DNA of 16,245 nt. Origin: Candidatus Colwellbacteria bacterium RIFCSPHIGHO2_02_FULL_45_17. GTDB taxonomy: Bacteria > Patescibacteriota > Minisyncoccia > UBA6257 > Colwellbacteraceae. The stretch spans positions 1-16,245 of the forward strand of contig MHIV01000029.1 in assembly GCA_001817685.1 (NCBI GenBank). Reading direction: 5' to 3'. Every line of letters begins with the position of its first letter. The first letter of the stretch is position 1. The position numbers and the translations under genes are program-made. This document shows positions 14,861 through 16,245 of the stretch, piece after piece. The notes beneath the pieces were generated by a model. The model searched no databases and was not told the origin of the DNA. It saw only the letters and a list, made by a program, of their open reading frames with translations.

Positions 14861-14895
14861 GTTCCATTTTAAACGCGTGACTGGAACGTCACGCG
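14861..14895 (-). promoter_or_regulatory. H-type pseudoknot in the rpmI-rplT leader, putative L20 operator
   Basis: On the minus strand, CGCGTGAC (14895-14888) pairs perfectly with GTCACGCG (14881-14874) around the 6-nt loop GTTCCA (14887-14882). Seven nt later TGGAAC (14866-14861) is fully complementary to that loop. This gives an 8-bp stem 1, a 6-bp stem 2 and a 7-nt loop 3, only 14 nt before the rpmI ATG. The E. coli L20 operator also involves a pseudoknot at rpmI. L20 control here is inference. Confidence 0.65.
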
Positions 14896-14908
14896 ATAGA
14901 GCGAAAGT

Positions 14909-14937
14909 ATTGTAGTATAGCCGTCTAGGTTTTGCAA
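14909..14937 (-). promoter_or_regulatory. Promoter of rpmI-rplT
   Basis: On the minus strand TTGCAA (14937-14932) and TACAAT (14914-14909) are separated by exactly 17 bp. The start site would be near 14902, just before the leader pseudoknot. It lets rpmI-rplT be transcribed independently of infC, whose own transcript meets a terminator upstream. Confidence 0.7.
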
Positions 14938-14972
14938 ACTACGCTGGAGAATCAATGGCGAGCTCTACTGTG

Positions 14973-15086
14973 TTTGAAGAACATCCCGCAGCTCCGATTG
15001 GCTTGGCCCTCGAGCGAAGCGAGAGGCAATCGGAGCGAGGGAGAAAAAACCCAGCCGCTGGAGCTGGGTTATTCTGGTTCTTCAAA
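14973..15086. other. Structured three-way-junction element, copy B
   Basis: Outer stem P1 pairs 14973-14982 with 15077-15086 (10 perfect bp). P2 pairs 14985-14987 (CCC) with 15039-15041 (GGG). P3 pairs 14991-15000 with 15027-15036 (10 bp) and is capped by a smaller hairpin (CCTCG with CGAG at about 15008-15023). P4 pairs 15048-15055 with 15063-15070 (8 bp, loop CGCTGGA). Compared with copy A read on the minus strand, single-stranded ATC, GCA, GCTTGG, the A-rich joiner, CGCTGGA and ATTCTG are shared. The stem sequences differ but remain paired. It begins 16 nt after the infC stop, as copy A follows the M23 gene, so both copies have the same orientation relative to the upstream gene. Confidence 0.75.
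15044..15070 (-). terminator. Intrinsic terminator after infC
   Basis: On the minus strand an 8-bp stem (AACCCAGC with GCTGGGTT) with loop TCCAGCG runs into a T-run (six T including two stem bases), 32 nt after the infC stop. The same bases form P4 of structured element copy B. Confidence 0.7.
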
Positions 15087-15101
15087 AATACGTAGGGCGA
15101 G

Positions 15102-15602
15102 TTACTCTGGAGAAATCTGCACGATCATGCCCCTTCCGCCGAACTTGATCTCGCTCGTTACTTTGTGCGGGACTTCAATCATTGCCATGAATTCCTCGAG
15201 CTTCATGCGCGCCCACTCTTTGTTGGCTTTCTCTCTCCCCCTCAACACTAGTTGGATTTCTACGATATGACTTGCGCTTAAGAATTTCTCTAGTTTCTTT
15301 AGTTGAATCATAAGATCGTTTTTGGCCGTGCGTGGGCTGATTTGTACGCGTTTCGTCTCAGGCGCCTTGTGCGATTTCTGTTTCTTTAACTCTTTACTCC
15401 TCTCATATCTGAATTTATCAAAACCCATTACTCTCGCTACTGGCGGACTGGCGTTTGGGGTAACCAGTATAAGATCGAGCCCTCTCTCTTCGGCCAGTTT
15501 TATGGCCTCTCCGGTCTTCATAACGCCGGCATTCTCGCCGTCATCAAGAATCACCCGGACTTCGGGCGCTTTTATACCGCTATTTACTTCAACCTCTTCG
15601 AT
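15102..15602 (-). CDS. infC: Translation initiation factor IF-3, probable AUC start
   Basis: Binds the 30S subunit, checks the start codon and prevents subunit joining. The N-domain has IKAPEVRVI and the C-domain has ISPRTAKND, KKLEKFL and LRGREKANKE. The first standard start in frame, GTG 15554, would delete the conserved IKAPEVRV strand. Upstream, in-frame homology continues (VNSGIKAPEV) until a TAA at 15611-15609, and no ATG, GTG, TTG or CTG lies between. ATC at 15602 gives 166 aa; ATA further in is a second candidate. IF-3 genes of other bacteria use AUU or similar codons, which lets IF-3 repress itself. An AAGGAG (15641-15636) lies 33 nt upstream of the ATC. A promoter precedes and a terminator follows the gene. 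Confidence 0.85.
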   Translation of the reverse strand: MEEVEVNSGIKAPEVRVILDDGENAGVMKTGEAIKLAEERGLDLILVTPNASPPVARVMGFDKFRYERSKELKKQKSHKAPETKRVQISPRTAKNDLMIQLKKLEKFLSASHIVEIQLVLRGREKANKEWARMKLEEFMAMIEVPHKVTSEIKFGGRGMIVQISPE

Positions 15603-15668
15603 AGCTGTTTAACTTTTTTGGGAAAGACTTAGATTCTCCTTCTTTTGTAATTGTATCATTTTAAAAAC

Positions 15669-15691
15669 AGGAATTGCTATTGTAGATTCCT
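15669..15691. promoter_or_regulatory. Inverted repeat enclosing the infC -10 box
   Basis: AGGAAT (15669-15674) and ATTCCT (15686-15691) are perfect 6-bp inverted arms flanking 11 bp that contain the TACAAT -10 box. The position suits a repressor operator, but no regulator is known and short arms can occur by chance. Confidence 0.35.
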
Positions 15692-15707
15692 CGCTGGCAC
15701 AAGTCAA
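15679..15707 (-). promoter_or_regulatory. Promoter of infC
   Basis: On the minus strand TTGACT (15707-15702) and TACAAT (15684-15679) are spaced by 17 bp, close to the sigma-70 consensus. The start site would be near 15672, giving a leader of about 70 nt before the AUC start that contains an AAGGAG site. Confidence 0.75.
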
Positions 15708-15717
15708 ATTTTGGAAC

Positions 15718-15748
15718 AAAAAAAGGACCCGGAATTTTTCCAAGGTCC
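15718..15748 (-). terminator. Intrinsic terminator of the 16224-15838 gene
   Basis: On the minus strand GGACC pairs with GGTCC (15748-15744 with 15729-15725), and inside them GGAA pairs with TTCC. The stem runs directly into seven T (15724-15718). It lies 90 nt after the upstream gene's stop and just before the infC promoter, so it separates the two units. Confidence 0.85.
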
Positions 15749-15751
15749 CAC

Positions 15752-15782
15752 GAGGGTTAGTCGTCGATGTTAGCTAATCCTC
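15752..15782 (+). other. Hairpin between the unknown gene and its terminator
   Basis: GAGGGTTAG (15752-15760) pairs with CTAATCCTC (15774-15782) through eight Watson-Crick pairs and one G-T, leaving a 13-nt loop. On the minus strand the G-T becomes A-C. There is no T-run; the role is unknown. Confidence 0.4.
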
Positions 15783-15837
15783 GGCGTATTGTCTGCGGTC
15801 TAGCGCGGCTGTGCGAAGATGATGGAGGCTTGCCGCA

Positions 15838-16224
15838 TCATGATGGTCTCCTATGCGTCTGACTCGAAGGCCAGATGCCACGGAGCTTGAGCTCCTCGAC
15901 GTGTGGTTTGAGACGTCTGTCTGTTTCCATCCATCTTCGCTCGTCATCACGGAGTTGCGGAGCTTCGGTCTCCAGCCACTCCGACAGCCCGATGAAAACT
16001 GCCCTGAACTGACGGCTCGCCGATCCGTTCACTCCGATGCGATTACCACTCACGTCGTATGCGCAGTGCTCCTTGCGCTTGGTTTTCCAATGGAGTTCCC
16101 CGAAATCCGCCTCCGTCATGTTCCTCAGGAAAACCTCCCCTTCGCGAGCCTTCGGGTGTCCCGACTCGCGCCAGCGAAGGTTGACTCCTATCCGACTCCG
16201 TGGGTTCTCAACTACGTACCACAT
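15838..16224 (-). CDS. Hypothetical protein, soluble, charged, no recognised domain
   Basis: I do not recognise this 128-aa protein. It is rich in Arg, Glu and Trp, has no membrane segment or signal peptide, and has one Cys. A short RIGVN motif occurs twice, near residues 13 and 64 counted from ATG 16230. ATG 16224 is preferred because GGGAG lies 6 nt upstream; this is one of the few good Shine-Dalgarno sites in the window. ATG 16230 would abut it. The region is clearly more GC-rich than its neighbours by eye, so recent acquisition is possible. A strong intrinsic terminator follows, which supports a real transcribed gene. The promoter lies beyond the window edge. Confidence 0.6.
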   Translation of the reverse strand: MWYVVENPRSRIGVNLRWRESGHPKAREGEVFLRNMTEADFGELHWKTKRKEHCAYDVSGNRIGVNGSASRQFRAVFIGLSEWLETEAPQLRDDERRWMETDRRLKPHVEELKLRGIWPSSQTHRRPS

Positions 16225-16245
16225 CCCCATCTCCCGCTACCCTCT

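Noticed and set aside
14932..15270. 112-aa open frame on the plus strand
   Set aside because: It runs through structured element copy B and antisense to infC, with no protein-like features.
15102..15554. GTG 15554 as the infC start
   Set aside because: It would remove the conserved IKAPEVRV strand of the IF-3 N-domain that is present in frame upstream.
15603..15645. Frameshift at the infC 5' end that would join it to the AAGGAG site
   Set aside because: The other two frames show no IF-3-like residues in this stretch, and the in-frame part already supplies the full conserved N-domain.
1..16245. Alternative genetic code (UGA as Gly)
   Set aside because: comM and the Mur ligase end at UGA exactly where family length and the next start codon predict.

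Overview
The window reads as a stretch of a small bacterial genome, most probably a member of the Candidate Phyla Radiation (Patescibacteria), perhaps Parcubacteria-like. The reasons are the gene mix and gene forms: a shortened MurE-like ligase without its first domain, a stand-alone EF-Tu-domain-2-like protein, a membrane-anchored Clp-like protein, a LysM/M23 hydrolase, ComM, and tightly packed genes with few Shine-Dalgarno sites. UGA is used as a stop (comM, the Mur ligase), so the code looks standard and not the UGA-Gly code of Gracilibacteria or Absconditabacteria. No tRNA, rRNA, CRISPR array or insertion sequence was seen.

Layout. (1) 1-1021: LysM/M23 peptidoglycan hydrolase (+), followed by a highly structured intergenic region (1027-1217). 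(2) 3114-1269: DksA/TraR-like protein and ComM (-), coupled by an 8-nt overlap. (3) 3288-8394: a co-directional block of ruvA, a MurE-like ligase, a beta-CASP metallo-hydrolase, a SLOG protein, an EF-like protein and an amino-acid permease, followed by a KefB-like antiporter (8427-10094) with its own promoter. (4) 10720-10091: family-4-like uracil-DNA glycosylase (-), divergent from (5) 10738-14335: a small membrane protein, a Clp-like membrane protein without an ATPase core, DNA polymerase X and a NUDIX hydrolase, each overlapping the next. (6) 15602-14265: infC, rpmI and rplT (-), with an internal promoter and leader before rpmI. (7) 16224-15838: an unrecognised, GC-richer gene (-) with its own terminator.

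Functional themes are DNA repair and recombination (ruvA, comM, UDG, polX, NUDIX), cell-wall work (M23, MurE-like), membrane transport and protein quality control, and translation initiation and ribosome assembly.

The most striking signals are not in the genes. Two intergenic regions (1064-1178 and 14973-15086) carry the same three-way-junction fold: the stems differ in sequence but still pair, while the loops are conserved. The rpmI leader can form a compact H-type pseudoknot whose whole 6-nt loop pairs with a downstream site. infC has no usable AUG/GUG/UUG and appears to start at AUC. At least four genes have a -10 box only 6-8 nt before the start codon, indicating leaderless mRNAs. Among the proteins, the UDG lacks all four iron-sulfur cysteines of its family, the Clp-like protein keeps the N-domains and lid but not the ATPase core, and PolX has lost the first histidine pair of its PHP domain.
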